Assembly (NCBI GenBank): GCA_029688955.1
Contig: JARUKZ010000008.1
Location: 62,001-126,000 of the forward strand
DNA length: 64,000 nt
Reading direction: 5' to 3'
From: Chitinispirillales bacterium ANBcel5
GTDB taxonomy: Bacteria; Fibrobacterota; Chitinivibrionia; Chitinivibrionales; Chitinispirillaceae
Shown here: positions 8,134 to 16,646 of the stretch, in pieces
Layout: every line of letters starts with the position of its first letter
Numbering within the stretch: position 1 is the first letter of the stretch
Made by a program: the position numbers and the translations under genes
The notes under the pieces: generated by a model
Told to the model about the DNA's origin: nothing
Seen by the model: only the letters and a program-made list of their open reading frames with translations
Database searches by the model: none

Positions 8134-8859
8134 ATGAGATCATCCAATCCGGCACTTTCAACCAAAGTTTTTCAGGAGCAGTATAGCAGAGCAGGCCAGG
8201 AAGTCATGGACATGAACGGAACCGTGAACAAATCCGGTTTATTGCTTTTAATTGTAATCACTATGGCCTCGGTGACCTGGACAAACCCATCCATTGGTAT
8301 GCCTTTTATCCCTATTGGCGCACTGGGCGGATTTGTGATAGCACTCATCACCGCTTTTAAAAAAGAGTGGGCGCCCGTTACAGCTCCTCTCTACGCTGTA
8401 CTTCAGGGAGCTTTGCTTGGCGCACTATCCATGATGTTTAATCAGATGTATCCGGGGATAGTAATAACTGCCGTCTCACTCACATTCGGGACCCTGCTAG
8501 TGATGCTTATGGCCTATAAAACCGGTATAATTAAGGCTACAGAAAAGTTTAAAACCGGGGTAATTGCTGCTACGGGCGCCATAATGCTAGTATATCTGGG
8601 CAGCTTTATTTTAGGTTTTTTTGGCGTAAACACCGGTATTCTTCACGGAAACTCTACCCTTTCTATAGGTATAAGCGGTGTAGTGGTAGTAGTCGCAGCA
8701 CTGAACCTTGTGCTTGATTTCGATTTCATCGAAAACGCTTCAAAAAGAGGGCTCCCTAAGTATATGGAATGGTATGCAGCATTTGGCCTGATGGTAACGC
8801 TTGTCTGGCTGTATCTTGAGATTTTAAGGCTTCTGGCTAAGCTTAGAAGCAGAGACTAA
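8134..8859 (+). CDS. Bax inhibitor-1 / YccA family membrane protein
   Basis: A 241-residue protein with about seven membrane segments, starting after a soluble N-terminus (MRSSNPALSTKVF, typical of the YccA-like subgroup). NPSIGMPFIPIGALGGFVIAL, YAVLQGALLGALS and LVLDFDFIENASKRGLPKYMEWY are characteristic, with the acidic DFDFIE cluster used for pH/calcium sensing in characterised homologues. Known members act as calcium leak channels or interact with FtsH; the role here is not known. ATG 8134 follows AAGGAG. Confidence 0.88.
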   Translation: MRSSNPALSTKVFQEQYSRAGQEVMDMNGTVNKSGLLLLIVITMASVTWTNPSIGMPFIPIGALGGFVIALITAFKKEWAPVTAPLYAVLQGALLGALSMMFNQMYPGIVITAVSLTFGTLLVMLMAYKTGIIKATEKFKTGVIAATGAIMLVYLGSFILGFFGVNTGILHGNSTLSIGISGVVVVVAALNLVLDFDFIENASKRGLPKYMEWYAAFGLMVTLVWLYLEILRLLAKLRSRD

Positions 8860-9215
8860 GTTTTTTCGCCTACTAGCTGTTAGCACCTAATTATTGAGTA
8901 TGCTTTACGAGGCCCGGGACCGGGCCTCTGCTACTAGCCAAAACCTTTTTTCGCAGCTTACATCTACTACCCAACGCTATGATTAAAAGCATTTTGCATA
9001 CTGCTTTGGTGTTTTCTGCCGCAACCCAGCGCATCTACCCCATGCTGGACAATGCTTTATCTTTCAATCTTGAGGCACATGCATTAACCGATTTTTGAAC
9101 CCTGACAGACTTTTGTGTGAAACACGAGTTTGGATTTTGCCCGCTTTGTTACATATGATTTGAGAGCCATTTGCCAACTGATCTAAACCTGCTTATTACT
9201 GGATTACAATGTTTG
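8860..9215. other. gene-free stretch between the BI-1 gene and the radical SAM remnant
   Basis: Apart from the hairpin at 8909 I see no open frame with protein-like composition. It may be decayed DNA continuous with the pseudogene beyond it. Confidence 0.4.
8909..8928. terminator. GC-rich hairpin after the BI-1 family gene
   Basis: GAGGCCCGG and CCGGGCCTC form a nine-base stem with a two-base loop about 50 bp after the stop codon. There is no T-run, so it may be a processing or Rho-assisted end rather than a classic terminator. Confidence 0.45.
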
Positions 9216-9645
9216 TTATGTTTTTACTATGTTTTGTTTGGTTATTTCAGAATACTGCGTTTTAGAGTATCGTTTACAGAATTCGAAACAGGCAAGATCC
9301 ATTCCGTGATGAGCATTACGGATTTCAGTAAGTCTGGAACAGTTCCATAGATCCTGGATCGAGTTTTTATGGACATCACCAGCCCATTCAACATCACTGT
9401 ACCAATGAATATGCCCGCAAAGTGGTACTAATCCATCCCATCTTATATAAATAGTAAAATAGATCTCTGAACAGCGTTTTAGCGTTGTAGTTTCTTCTTC
9501 GTGCCCTGATGTGAGCGTATTAAACCTGATGTAATCTCGGGAAAAGGAATCCAGTTCTGTTTAAACATGTCGATCTGTTTTGAGGTGATGTTAGGGAATA
9601 TTACGTTATGAATCTGAAGCTCGGGCAGCTCCCTGCGTTTTCACT
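9216..9645 (-). pseudogene. 3' remnant of a radical SAM / SPASM-domain enzyme
   Basis: The minus strand encodes a recognisable SPASM C-terminus: IYIRWDGLVPLCGHIHWYS, then AGDVHKNSIQDLWNCSRLTE, then IRNAHHGMDLACFEFCKRY, ending at a stop at 9216-9218. The Cys pattern (C near DG, then a C-x3-C pair) fits an auxiliary iron-sulfur cluster. Upstream the frame shifts near 9540: ELPELQIHNVIFPNITSKQ and IDMFKQNWIPF are in one frame, SRDYIRFNTLTSGHEEE in another. An in-frame stop then ends the similarity near 9645. The N-terminal radical SAM CxxxCxxC domain is absent. This is a frameshifted, 5'-truncated relic. Confidence 0.75.
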
Positions 9646-9720
9646 CGTCTGATAGTAAAGGAGACGTTTTTTGGTTCCAAAACGCCTCCATTTACCTCTT
9701 CCTTAGCACTAATACTTCTA

Positions 9721-11265
9721 CTACATCCTCTCGACAGGAAATTCATCAATCATTTCGAGAATATATCTTCTTAGTAACACTAAATCGGTACTATCGATAT
9801 ATCCATCACCGTTAAGATCAGCAGCTTGCTTATTGAAGTTTTCAACCTCATGATCAAGAATATATCTTTGAAGCAATATATAATCATTCGAATCTATTTG
9901 ACCATCACCATTGACATCACCATATAAAACAACATTATAATTTTTTCTAATCTCGATGTTAAATGCATCATCATGTGTCCAGGTCAGGTTATCACTTTCC
10001 CGTCCATTTCTTCCAACAACTTTAATTTCAACGTTTCTGCCTGCATAGGTTGCATCTGGTACCCATTCCAGAACTCCGTCCCATTTTTCATTCTCCCAGT
10101 CCCCTGAGTATTCAACAGTTGATTTCCACCTGTTATTGACAAAAAGTGCTATATGACTACAATTAGTCGCTTCTACGTTTACCTTTAAGGGCTCATTGAC
10201 ACGCGTGTTCCAATTAGCATAGGGGTTATCAGAAAATTTCTTTATTTTTACTGAGGGTACATAATACCCATTATTTCCTGAATATCTATATGACCTGGTA
10301 CGTTCAAAGGTTATTTTTTCTTTGTTACCTCCAAACACAACGTCAAATTCTAAATAATGCTGAATCTTTCTTTCACCCATAGCTATACCCTGATCATATG
10401 GAGCAAAAGGAACCACTGTGTATTTAAATCGTTCTTTGGGCCTGCTTAAATTACATTTTGCAGAAAACTGTGTACCCCTAAATGCTACTCCATTACCGAA
10501 CCGATTACTATTACCCTCGAGATCTTGATCGTAGGTCAAATAATTATCATTACTCTCTTCAATTGCTGTGCTAAACATATCACCGAAACCTAAAAGGCCA
10601 TCAAATGTCGAAACAACCGCGCCAACCTTGTTTGCTTTTGGAATTAATCCAACCACAGTTTTTATACCAGGAACGATACTAAACTGATTTTTCCTATTAC
10701 GATAAACGACCTCTCGAGTCGTACTGTAAATTATATCCTGATTCCCTTCAATTAATCGTACATCAATTAAAGGATTTTCAACACTTACTTCATATGGAAT
10801 ATCACCTATTTTTCTGATTATTCTATTCCTTTGAGGATCAGTTGAGCCATAATCATATTCATAAAAGCCAGAATGTACAATTTCAACACCTATAGATCCA
10901 TTACCTGCTTCTCTGTTACCATCACTAATATCAGAGGGTTGACCACTTGTAATAAGCCAGTAAATTATACCTGTTTGGTGCACACTAGGTAGCCCGTGAA
11001 CTTCCCATGTTTTATAAACATATCCCCAGGCACCACCCTCCCAGTCTCCAGTCATTACCCCTTCACCAACAGATGAAAAAACATTGGTCTGCACATTTGG
11101 TATTTTTATACCCTCGTCCCAGGTTGCTCTGTGCTGATAAGTGTTTCCCATAGTTTCGGTGTTCTCTTCAACTTCAATCGATGCAGGGTTTTGTGAGCAT
11201 CCAGCAAACAGAGTAATTAAATATAATGCAATCAACAAAAAAGCATTCTTTTTAGTATTCATCAT
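9721..11265 (-). CDS. dockerin-domain lipoprotein
   Basis: 514 residues. The lipoprotein signal ends LITLFAGC (Cys about 23), predicting lipidation. The C-terminus is a type I dockerin-like pair of calcium-binding loops, GDVNGDGQIDSNDYILLQRY (about 445-465) and ADLNGDGYIDSTDLVLLRRY (about 482-502). The middle 400 residues resemble no family I can name. They end in an Ig/beta-sandwich-like segment (VNEPLKVNVEATNCSHIALF...NVEIKVVGRNGRESDN, about 355-435) similar to modules in secreted carbohydrate-active proteins. A dockerin would dock to a cohesin, or act as a calcium-stabilised end module. Combining a lipid anchor with a dockerin is unusual. ATG codons at 11265 and 11262 are both possible. 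Confidence 0.75.
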   Translation of the reverse strand: MMNTKKNAFLLIALYLITLFAGCSQNPASIEVEENTETMGNTYQHRATWDEGIKIPNVQTNVFSSVGEGVMTGDWEGGAWGYVYKTWEVHGLPSVHQTGIIYWLITSGQPSDISDGNREAGNGSIGVEIVHSGFYEYDYGSTDPQRNRIIRKIGDIPYEVSVENPLIDVRLIEGNQDIIYSTTREVVYRNRKNQFSIVPGIKTVVGLIPKANKVGAVVSTFDGLLGFGDMFSTAIEESNDNYLTYDQDLEGNSNRFGNGVAFRGTQFSAKCNLSRPKERFKYTVVPFAPYDQGIAMGERKIQHYLEFDVVFGGNKEKITFERTRSYRYSGNNGYYVPSVKIKKFSDNPYANWNTRVNEPLKVNVEATNCSHIALFVNNRWKSTVEYSGDWENEKWDGVLEWVPDATYAGRNVEIKVVGRNGRESDNLTWTHDDAFNIEIRKNYNVVLYGDVNGDGQIDSNDYILLQRYILDHEVENFNKQAADLNGDGYIDSTDLVLLRRYILEMIDEFPVERM

Positions 11266-11401
11266 TGTTCCTTTGGTATTAGTTTACCCCAACCGTTATT
11301 ATTTTTATGATTTTCAAAAAAAAGCAGGCCTTGTTTTCCAGAAAACACTGCTTATAAAATAGTAACAATTGAAAGCAAATAACATTCAAAGGTACAAATT
11401 A

Positions 11402-11422
11402 GTGTTTCAAATTTTGAAACAC
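11402..11422. promoter_or_regulatory. perfect 10-bp inverted repeat upstream of the dockerin lipoprotein gene
   Basis: GTGTTTCAAA and TTTGAAACAC are exact complements separated by one T. The site lies about 137 bp upstream of the lipoprotein start and 98 bp past the end of the metal-transport operon. It looks like an operator for a dimeric regulator, although a structural hairpin cannot be excluded. Confidence 0.5.
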
Positions 11423-11512
11423 CCAAAGAAAGCGAAATTGGTACTGAAATGATCCTATAGCATAAATGATTTACAATAGGTTGACCACTCAGCATGAGCT
11501 GTTTGAAAGTAC

Positions 11513-11539
11513 TAAAAAATCAGGGTCGTTGGGAGCGAC
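11513..11539 (-). terminator. probable terminator of the zinc operon
   Basis: GTCG and CGAC form a short stem around CTCCCAA at the very end of the permease gene, followed after the stop by TTTTTT on the minus strand. Confidence 0.4.
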
Positions 11540-12371
11540 GGCCTTTTACATATCCAACACCAACAACACCTGTTCTGAGCACCATGCCCAAAACTACAAT
11601 TGCCACCGATGCGCTATAAGCGGGTGGTATATCCGCTGCTACTCCTGCAATAAAGCCAGTGATTGAACCTGTAAGCCCCATTACTACCGCGATGAGAAAA
11701 AAGATGCTGATCGAGCTCTTCCCTGTATCTGAGAGTAACGCCGGAAAGATGAGCAGTGCAGATGTAAGCAAGGGTCCGATAAAGAGAACTGAAGCAGAGA
11801 TAAGTACTGTAATTATAATCCGGTAAAGAATAGTGAACAGGGAGAAGTGTACTGTCCTCAGACGCATCAATTCTTCATCAATACAGTAGGAAAAAACCGC
11901 ATTTTTGAAGAATAAAAGCAGCACCCAAACAGAGAGACACAGAAATGCAGTTTGGATAAGTTGCCACATTCCTAAGGAAAGCAATTCACCGGTCAGTAAA
12001 AAGCTTAGATGATTGTGGGCTTGTGTAGAGATACTCATCAGTAGATGTGTCATTACACTTCCACCGGCAAACAGTGAGGCCAGGATTATCTGGCGCTTTA
12101 TTCGCGAAACCCGAATGCTACCAAGAATTGACACAACAACAAAAGCTACGATAAACGAAAACGTTATAAGAGCAATGTGATTTTCTGGTGAAAGACCTAA
12201 GGCAACACCTAAGGTCAAAGCAGCTCCTGTCAGCGGAGGCAAAGCGATAGCCAACATCACTTCATTTCTCATGTAAAGAGCTGAGCCGACTGCGGGTAAA
12301 ATGGTGGCAAACACTGACAAAACAAAAAACGGTACAAGAACAAACTGAAAGGTAAATAGAAAGTCACTCAT
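11520..12371 (-). CDS. znuB: zinc/manganese ABC transporter permease (ZnuB family)
   Basis: A 283-residue membrane protein with about eight hydrophobic segments of the ABC-3 metal permease family (GSALYMRNEVMLAIALPPLTGAALTLG; LLTSALLIFPALLSDTGKSS; VAADIPPAYSASVAIVVLGM). It forms the channel through which the substrate-binding protein delivers metal to the cytoplasm. Its start overlaps the stop of the ATPase gene by four bases (ATGA), a sign of translational coupling. It is the last gene of the six-gene operon. Specificity for zinc rather than manganese is inferred from the His-rich neighbours. Confidence 0.88.
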   Translation of the reverse strand: MSDFLFTFQFVLVPFFVLSVFATILPAVGSALYMRNEVMLAIALPPLTGAALTLGVALGLSPENHIALITFSFIVAFVVVSILGSIRVSRIKRQIILASLFAGGSVMTHLLMSISTQAHNHLSFLLTGELLSLGMWQLIQTAFLCLSVWVLLLFFKNAVFSYCIDEELMRLRTVHFSLFTILYRIIITVLISASVLFIGPLLTSALLIFPALLSDTGKSSISIFFLIAVVMGLTGSITGFIAGVAADIPPAYSASVAIVVLGMVLRTGVVGVGYVKGRRSQRP

Positions 12372-12994
12372 TTTTTTACATTCTCTTCAAGTTGTATACG
12401 CCTGGCTTCCTTTGCCCAATGTGGTGCATGCGATGTGGCAAGCACAGCCTTGTCCTCAGAATTAGTAAGCTCCACAAGCAACTCTTCGAGCACCATTTTA
12501 GTAGCTTGATCGATATTTGCAGTGGGCTCATCAAGTATGATTAACCTGGGATCAGAAACAAGGGCTCGTGCTAAAAGTACACGACGGCGTTGCCCCCCGG
12601 AGAGAGCACCGTAGCGATTATGACCTTTAGTTTCAAGACCTACTCGGTTCAATACATATTTTATAGTTCTCATCGATACACCCCCAAAGGGGAAAGTACT
12701 CTTAATTACATCTATAGCCGTTATAGGAGCACTAAGCTCCACAGCGGCATCCTGGGGAACATAGCCAATCTCAGCTCTGGGTATATTTAATGAAACATCA
12801 CCTTTAAAATGGGCTCCCATTTTCAAAAGGGCCCTGATAATAGTGGATTTTCCACATCCATTTGAACCATCTAAAACGACAAACTGTCCGGAAGCAAGCT
12901 CGAAAGATATGTTAGAGATTACTGGAGTGAAAATCATTCCTGAGAAGTACCCAAAGCTCGAATCCCTGATACTGAGAAGAGGTGATGAGGTCAT
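12368..12994 (-). CDS. znuC: zinc/manganese ABC transporter ATP-binding protein (ZnuC family)
   Basis: A 208-residue ABC ATPase. Walker A is DGSNGCGKSTII (about residue 40), the Q-loop is GYVPQDAAV (about 75), the signature is LSGGQRRRVLLARAL (about 130) and Walker B is RLIILDEPTANID (about 150), with the switch His in ATSHAP (about 185). It energises the partner permease. It overlaps both neighbours by four bases. Confidence 0.9.
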   Translation of the reverse strand: MTSSPLLSIRDSSFGYFSGMIFTPVISNISFELASGQFVVLDGSNGCGKSTIIRALLKMGAHFKGDVSLNIPRAEIGYVPQDAAVELSAPITAIDVIKSTFPFGGVSMRTIKYVLNRVGLETKGHNRYGALSGGQRRRVLLARALVSDPRLIILDEPTANIDQATKMVLEELLVELTNSEDKAVLATSHAPHWAKEARRIQLEENVKK

Positions 12995-13899
12995 CTATCC
13001 GCTCCCAAAGCCTCAAGCAAAATACGGTTATTATATTCCTGCAACTGAAGCCATGTTTTAATCTCTCTTTTAGCACCCACCGCATTTGCTATTTCAACAA
13101 CCGGAAGGCCAAGATTGCGCGCCAGCCTTTGCGGTATTCTCGGTGATTGAGATTGATTATGAATAATCAACTTTACGTCACGTTTTCTTGCCTCTGCTTC
13201 AAGACTTCTCAAATGTGCAGCTGTGGGTGAAACACCTGCTTTGGGTTCGATATGTCCGATTATTTCCATATCGTAAAATTCAGCTAAATAGGGCAGATCA
13301 GGGTGATAATCAATTACGGCAATGCCGCTAAGGGCAGAGCTTCGCTCTTTGAGAACTATGATAGTACTGTCAATCTCTTCCATATAGGAACCAAGATTTG
13401 CCTTGAACAGTTCTCTGTGTTGAGGAGCAGCAGTAGATAGTGCATCATAGATATTTTGAGCCATAACAGTTCCGCATTGCGGTCCTATATTGTAATGAGG
13501 GTTACCTCTGGGGTGCTGTTCACCTTCGCTGCGGTCGATAATATCCGCAATACCTAAAACAGTAATCCCCTTATACACCTCTACCCACCCCTCTCTTCCT
13601 TTCATAATTTTAGGATTACGGGCTTCTTTCACAAGAGCAGGTAACCAAGCATGTTCCGCATCCAGCCCAAGGGTGAGCAGAATATCTGCTCTGTTAAGGA
13701 TGGGCAAAAAACTTGGTCTGACCGGGACCGCATGAAAATCTTCACGTCCCGTGGCAAGGGTAGTTACTTTTATTTTATCCCCACCGATACGCTCTGCCAT
13801 ATCGCCCAGATCAGGAACAGAAGCAACAACATTCAGTTTACCTGCTCTGAGAATCGTTAGCGGCATAAGTACAACTAATATACAAAGTATGATTTTCAT
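12991..13899 (-). CDS. znuA: periplasmic zinc/manganese-binding protein (ZnuA/TroA family)
   Basis: 302 residues with a hydrophobic N-terminal signal (MKIILCILVVLMPLTILRAG). Likely metal ligands are His in EDFHAVPVRPS (about 57), His in GNPHYNIGP (about 134) and His in IDYHPDLPYLAEFYD (about 200), matching the three His sites of cluster A-I binding proteins. The usual final Glu/Asp ligand region reads IIHNQSQSPRIPQ (about 250), so the fourth ligand looks altered. The His-rich loop common in ZnuA is short here (EGEQHPRGNPH). It is coupled to the ATPase gene and to the outer-membrane gene by four-base overlaps, which argues for a joined uptake path. Confidence 0.85.
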   Translation of the reverse strand: MKIILCILVVLMPLTILRAGKLNVVASVPDLGDMAERIGGDKIKVTTLATGREDFHAVPVRPSFLPILNRADILLTLGLDAEHAWLPALVKEARNPKIMKGREGWVEVYKGITVLGIADIIDRSEGEQHPRGNPHYNIGPQCGTVMAQNIYDALSTAAPQHRELFKANLGSYMEEIDSTIIVLKERSSALSGIAVIDYHPDLPYLAEFYDMEIIGHIEPKAGVSPTAAHLRSLEAEARKRDVKLIIHNQSQSPRIPQRLARNLGLPVVEIANAVGAKREIKTWLQLQEYNNRILLEALGADR

Positions 13900-15188
13900 C
13901 TTTGCCTCCCGTGCGTATGATATCCAATAGTAGCATCATACTGAAGCATAATGCGATTCACCCCGTCTAAATATCCCGGATACTCATAGCGGCTGTATTC
14001 AAGACGTAAATACTGAAAGTGAGTAATTACAAACGTTATATATCCCCCGGCATGAATTCTTAGATCGTTATTGAGATCGTTAGACTGAAACAGACTCCCA
14101 AACCCTCCAACATGCCACTGTTCTGTATGCTGATAGTCGATGTGAGCGATTCCGCCGGTTCGAAACCCTTCAATAATTTGGCTTGTAGGGTACAGACTTT
14201 CATAACTTTCCTTACTGCCAATTACTTCAAACCCCAACTGCAGGTTACGATATTGATTCGCGTGTAAAGGGTGCCAGAAAAAGGTTACATCTGCACCCCA
14301 TAGTAATTTATTATAGAAGTCTGGAAAACCTTGATCGGAACGCGAAGATTGTTTCCATTGTCCCTGATATAATATACTGCCTCCTACATCGGCACTCAGC
14401 TCTGTGCCAAATTCAAAGCTGGTTGTTATACGACCACCGTAGGCATAATCTTCCGGGCTTCTTAGCCCCCTGTAAACAGTAGGGTTGTTGGGGATCGGTA
14501 GATTCAGTCCCAGTTTTTCATTTGCTATTTCATACAATTCGCTCTCATCATATATATGGCGATCCTCATAGTCATAATGGCCACCGTGGGGAACCGCGCC
14601 GATCATTTCAGCAACTCTATCTGCAGTAAAATATTGAGCGTTATCGGGCGGATCGAAATCGTGGGTATGCCCATCAATAAGGTCATAAACCGAAGCAGTA
14701 ACCTCTAAATAATGGGGTATTGGTACCAACCATGATAACTCTATACCTCTAAGCCCCATCATACCTCCGGCATATTCCCTGTGGATACGCGGCTCAGATA
14801 TAAAGGGCAAAGCATGGGTATGAAAACGGTTCCACCTGCCAAAATTGGCCAGCATCAATCCGCCCTTTAATTTAAGATTAAACGGCAACAGCGGGAATTG
14901 AACAAATGCCTCATGCAATTCTGCTCCTTGTTGGGAAAACAGTACATTTCCCACCAAAGAGGCGTAGGGATCTATATTGGCACTGATTATCAATTCCGCC
15001 TCTCGCAGGATGAGCCCCGGGCTCTTCCAGGAACCCGAAGCATCATGCACATCAGTGACAGCATCTACAGTCAACCCAACGTTTGGATTTTGCCACGTTG
15101 GAGATACTTGTGAACCTAAAACCGATGTAGCCACAAAGGCACCAATAATCAAAGCCCGGAACGACGTTCGATTAATGGCTATGCCCAT
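13896..15188 (-). CDS. outer-membrane beta-barrel protein of the zinc operon
   Basis: A 430-residue protein with an N-terminal signal peptide (about 1-30, FRALIIGAFVATSVLGSQVSP). It is followed by alternating beta-strand sequence rich in Tyr/Trp/Gly with periplasmic turns, and ends HFQYLRLEYSRYEYPGYLDG...MLQYDATIGYHTHGRQR, typical of an outer-membrane barrel. No TonB box or plug domain is visible, so it is not a TonB-dependent receptor of ordinary size. Several His clusters (RFHTHALPF, GHTHDFDPP, PHGGHYDYEDRHIYDE) could line a metal path. The start is ATG 15188 because AGGAGG lies six bases upstream. It overlaps the lipoprotein gene by 17 bp and znuA by four. Role as metal porin is inference. 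Confidence 0.75.
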   Translation of the reverse strand: MGIAINRTSFRALIIGAFVATSVLGSQVSPTWQNPNVGLTVDAVTDVHDASGSWKSPGLILREAELIISANIDPYASLVGNVLFSQQGAELHEAFVQFPLLPFNLKLKGGLMLANFGRWNRFHTHALPFISEPRIHREYAGGMMGLRGIELSWLVPIPHYLEVTASVYDLIDGHTHDFDPPDNAQYFTADRVAEMIGAVPHGGHYDYEDRHIYDESELYEIANEKLGLNLPIPNNPTVYRGLRSPEDYAYGGRITTSFEFGTELSADVGGSILYQGQWKQSSRSDQGFPDFYNKLLWGADVTFFWHPLHANQYRNLQLGFEVIGSKESYESLYPTSQIIEGFRTGGIAHIDYQHTEQWHVGGFGSLFQSNDLNNDLRIHAGGYITFVITHFQYLRLEYSRYEYPGYLDGVNRIMLQYDATIGYHTHGRQR

Positions 15189-15711
15189 GGCTGCCCTCCT
15201 CAATAATTACTTCCACAGTATCAAATGCTGTGGGCCCAATTTTTATAATGTTTTCACCAGGGTTTGCACTAAAAACAATCGCTTTTTTTATCAATTCACA
15301 ACCAGTCTCTTCGGCGATTTGCTGTGCAGTGAATGTTCTCTCAATTTCTGATTGTGCAACACCTTCGGCTGTGCTGTTGGTTATTTCAAGCGGCACATCT
15401 TCGCTGGTCATTACAAACACATCTCCGGTGATATCGGGGCCTAAATAGATATAGCCGCCTTTACCCCCCTCTATATCGGTAAGAACGACCCTGAAGAGCG
15501 TGTGGTAAAAATCCTCCAGTTGCAGACCAGGATGAGTTGAAGCAGCCTCAATGACCACCCCTTCATCGGTCATGTGATCACACCCATGCTCGATTATACC
15601 GAAATCGCTGTGGTCACCATGAACACATGTTGATGAGTCATTGCAGCCAGTAGCCCATAAAACAACTATTGCTATGAAAAAAACTTGTACTACCATATGT
15701 ATAAATTTCAT
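15172..15711 (-). CDS. His-rich periplasmic/outer-membrane lipoprotein
   Basis: 179 residues. The signal ends VLWATGC with the lipobox Cys at about 23. The mature start contains CVHGDHSDFGIIEHGCDH, a likely metal-binding cluster, and the C-terminus ends EEGSHGHSH. The core (about 55-170) is a beta-rich domain with no family I can name. The start is ATG 15711, behind AGGAG. Its position between two metal-handling genes suggests a zinc chaperone or receptor feeding the outer-membrane barrel (inference). Confidence 0.75.
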   Translation of the reverse strand: MKFIHMVVQVFFIAIVVLWATGCNDSSTCVHGDHSDFGIIEHGCDHMTDEGVVIEAASTHPGLQLEDFYHTLFRVVLTDIEGGKGGYIYLGPDITGDVFVMTSEDVPLEITNSTAEGVAQSEIERTFTAQQIAEETGCELIKKAIVFSANPGENIIKIGPTAFDTVEVIIEEGSHGHSH

Positions 15712-15827
15712 TGTATACTCCTGTTCTGTATTTTTGTTTAGACAATAGGAATTAACGCACAAATAGCTTCTATCTGTTTAACAATGCTTATCTGCGATCT
15801 TAAAACTTATTACGGAGTTGTTACAAT

Positions 15828-16250
15828 TCAAAACAGAGGTGGAGCACGAGATCCGGGTAGTAGATAGGAGATGTCTGAAAAAACTACAGTTTTCTTTGGC
15901 CTGATAGTACTTTGAAAGTGGTAAGAGATGAGATTGGCGACTTGAAATAGTGCTGTATTTCGTTTAGCCATTGCCTGCCACATGCATGGGGAGCATAAAT
16001 CTTTTTTATGCTTATCATCATTGCACTCAGGGGCAGCAATTTGTTCAAATTCAGTGTACTCAGAGTGATTACATATATGTTTTTCTTCACTGCAGGTTTC
16101 ATGCTCATTAAACCCATGATCATGAAATGCAGGTAAATGGGAAGTAATACTGATAAAGGTATATAGCAGAATCGTCAGAGCAACAGTTGTTTTAGTCTGG
16201 AATTTATACCTCGTTTTATTATCATTATTCATGATTTTAAAATAGTTCAT
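15828..16250 (-). CDS. small His/Cys-rich membrane-anchored protein heading the zinc operon
   Basis: 140 residues with one hydrophobic segment (about 22-40, TTVALTILLYTFISITS) followed by LPAFHDHGFNEHETCSEE, KHICNHSEYTEFEQ and KKDLCSPCMWQAMAKRN. The paired Cys (CSPC) and His/Cys spacing resemble DUF2946-like metal-linked small proteins, but I cannot assign it firmly. It is the most upstream gene and lies 116 bp before the lipoprotein gene, so it may share the operon promoter or have its own. A start at 16232 (MNNDNK) is possible. Confidence 0.6.
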   Translation of the reverse strand: MNYFKIMNNDNKTRYKFQTKTTVALTILLYTFISITSHLPAFHDHGFNEHETCSEEKHICNHSEYTEFEQIAAPECNDDKHKKDLCSPCMWQAMAKRNTALFQVANLISYHFQSTIRPKKTVVFSDISYLLPGSRAPPLF

Positions 16251-16646
16251 GTTCTCTTATCTACCCAACACGAAAGTGAAACATCTAATTATTTTAAACT
16301 TATGCTTCCTATTGTTTTTAAGTTGCGAACTTTGCTGCTATTTGTTTCCACAACTTCTATGCCATAATCATTGTTTTTAAAGGTAAAATAAAAGAAGCTA
16401 TAGCTGATACTACAGGCGAAAACGACAGTGGAAAAGTAACTGGTCAAAAAAAAATGTTTGCGTTTATCTGACACACGATCACCCGTTAGCCCCAAGTGTG
16501 CAACGTCTATTGATCATAGAAACTTATAAGAAAAGTGGGTACCATTATTAAAACGATTTTTCATAGCGACGGCGACACGTAAGTTTGAAAGATCGCTTCA
16601 TCCCTAACCGCAGCGTCTGTTTACCTCAGCCCCCTGAGCCTAACTC
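16251..16646. other. intergenic region between the zinc operon and the PAS kinase
   Basis: The 396-bp region should hold the promoter of the minus-strand zinc operon at its left end. I see no clear Zur-like palindrome, no protein-like frame and no terminator with a T-run. A short CTCAG/CTGAG stem follows the kinase stop. Confidence 0.4.

Noticed and set aside
16289..16495. Minus-strand 68-residue open frame
   Set aside because: No ribosome site, no recognisable composition or family, and it lies in the likely promoter of the zinc operon.
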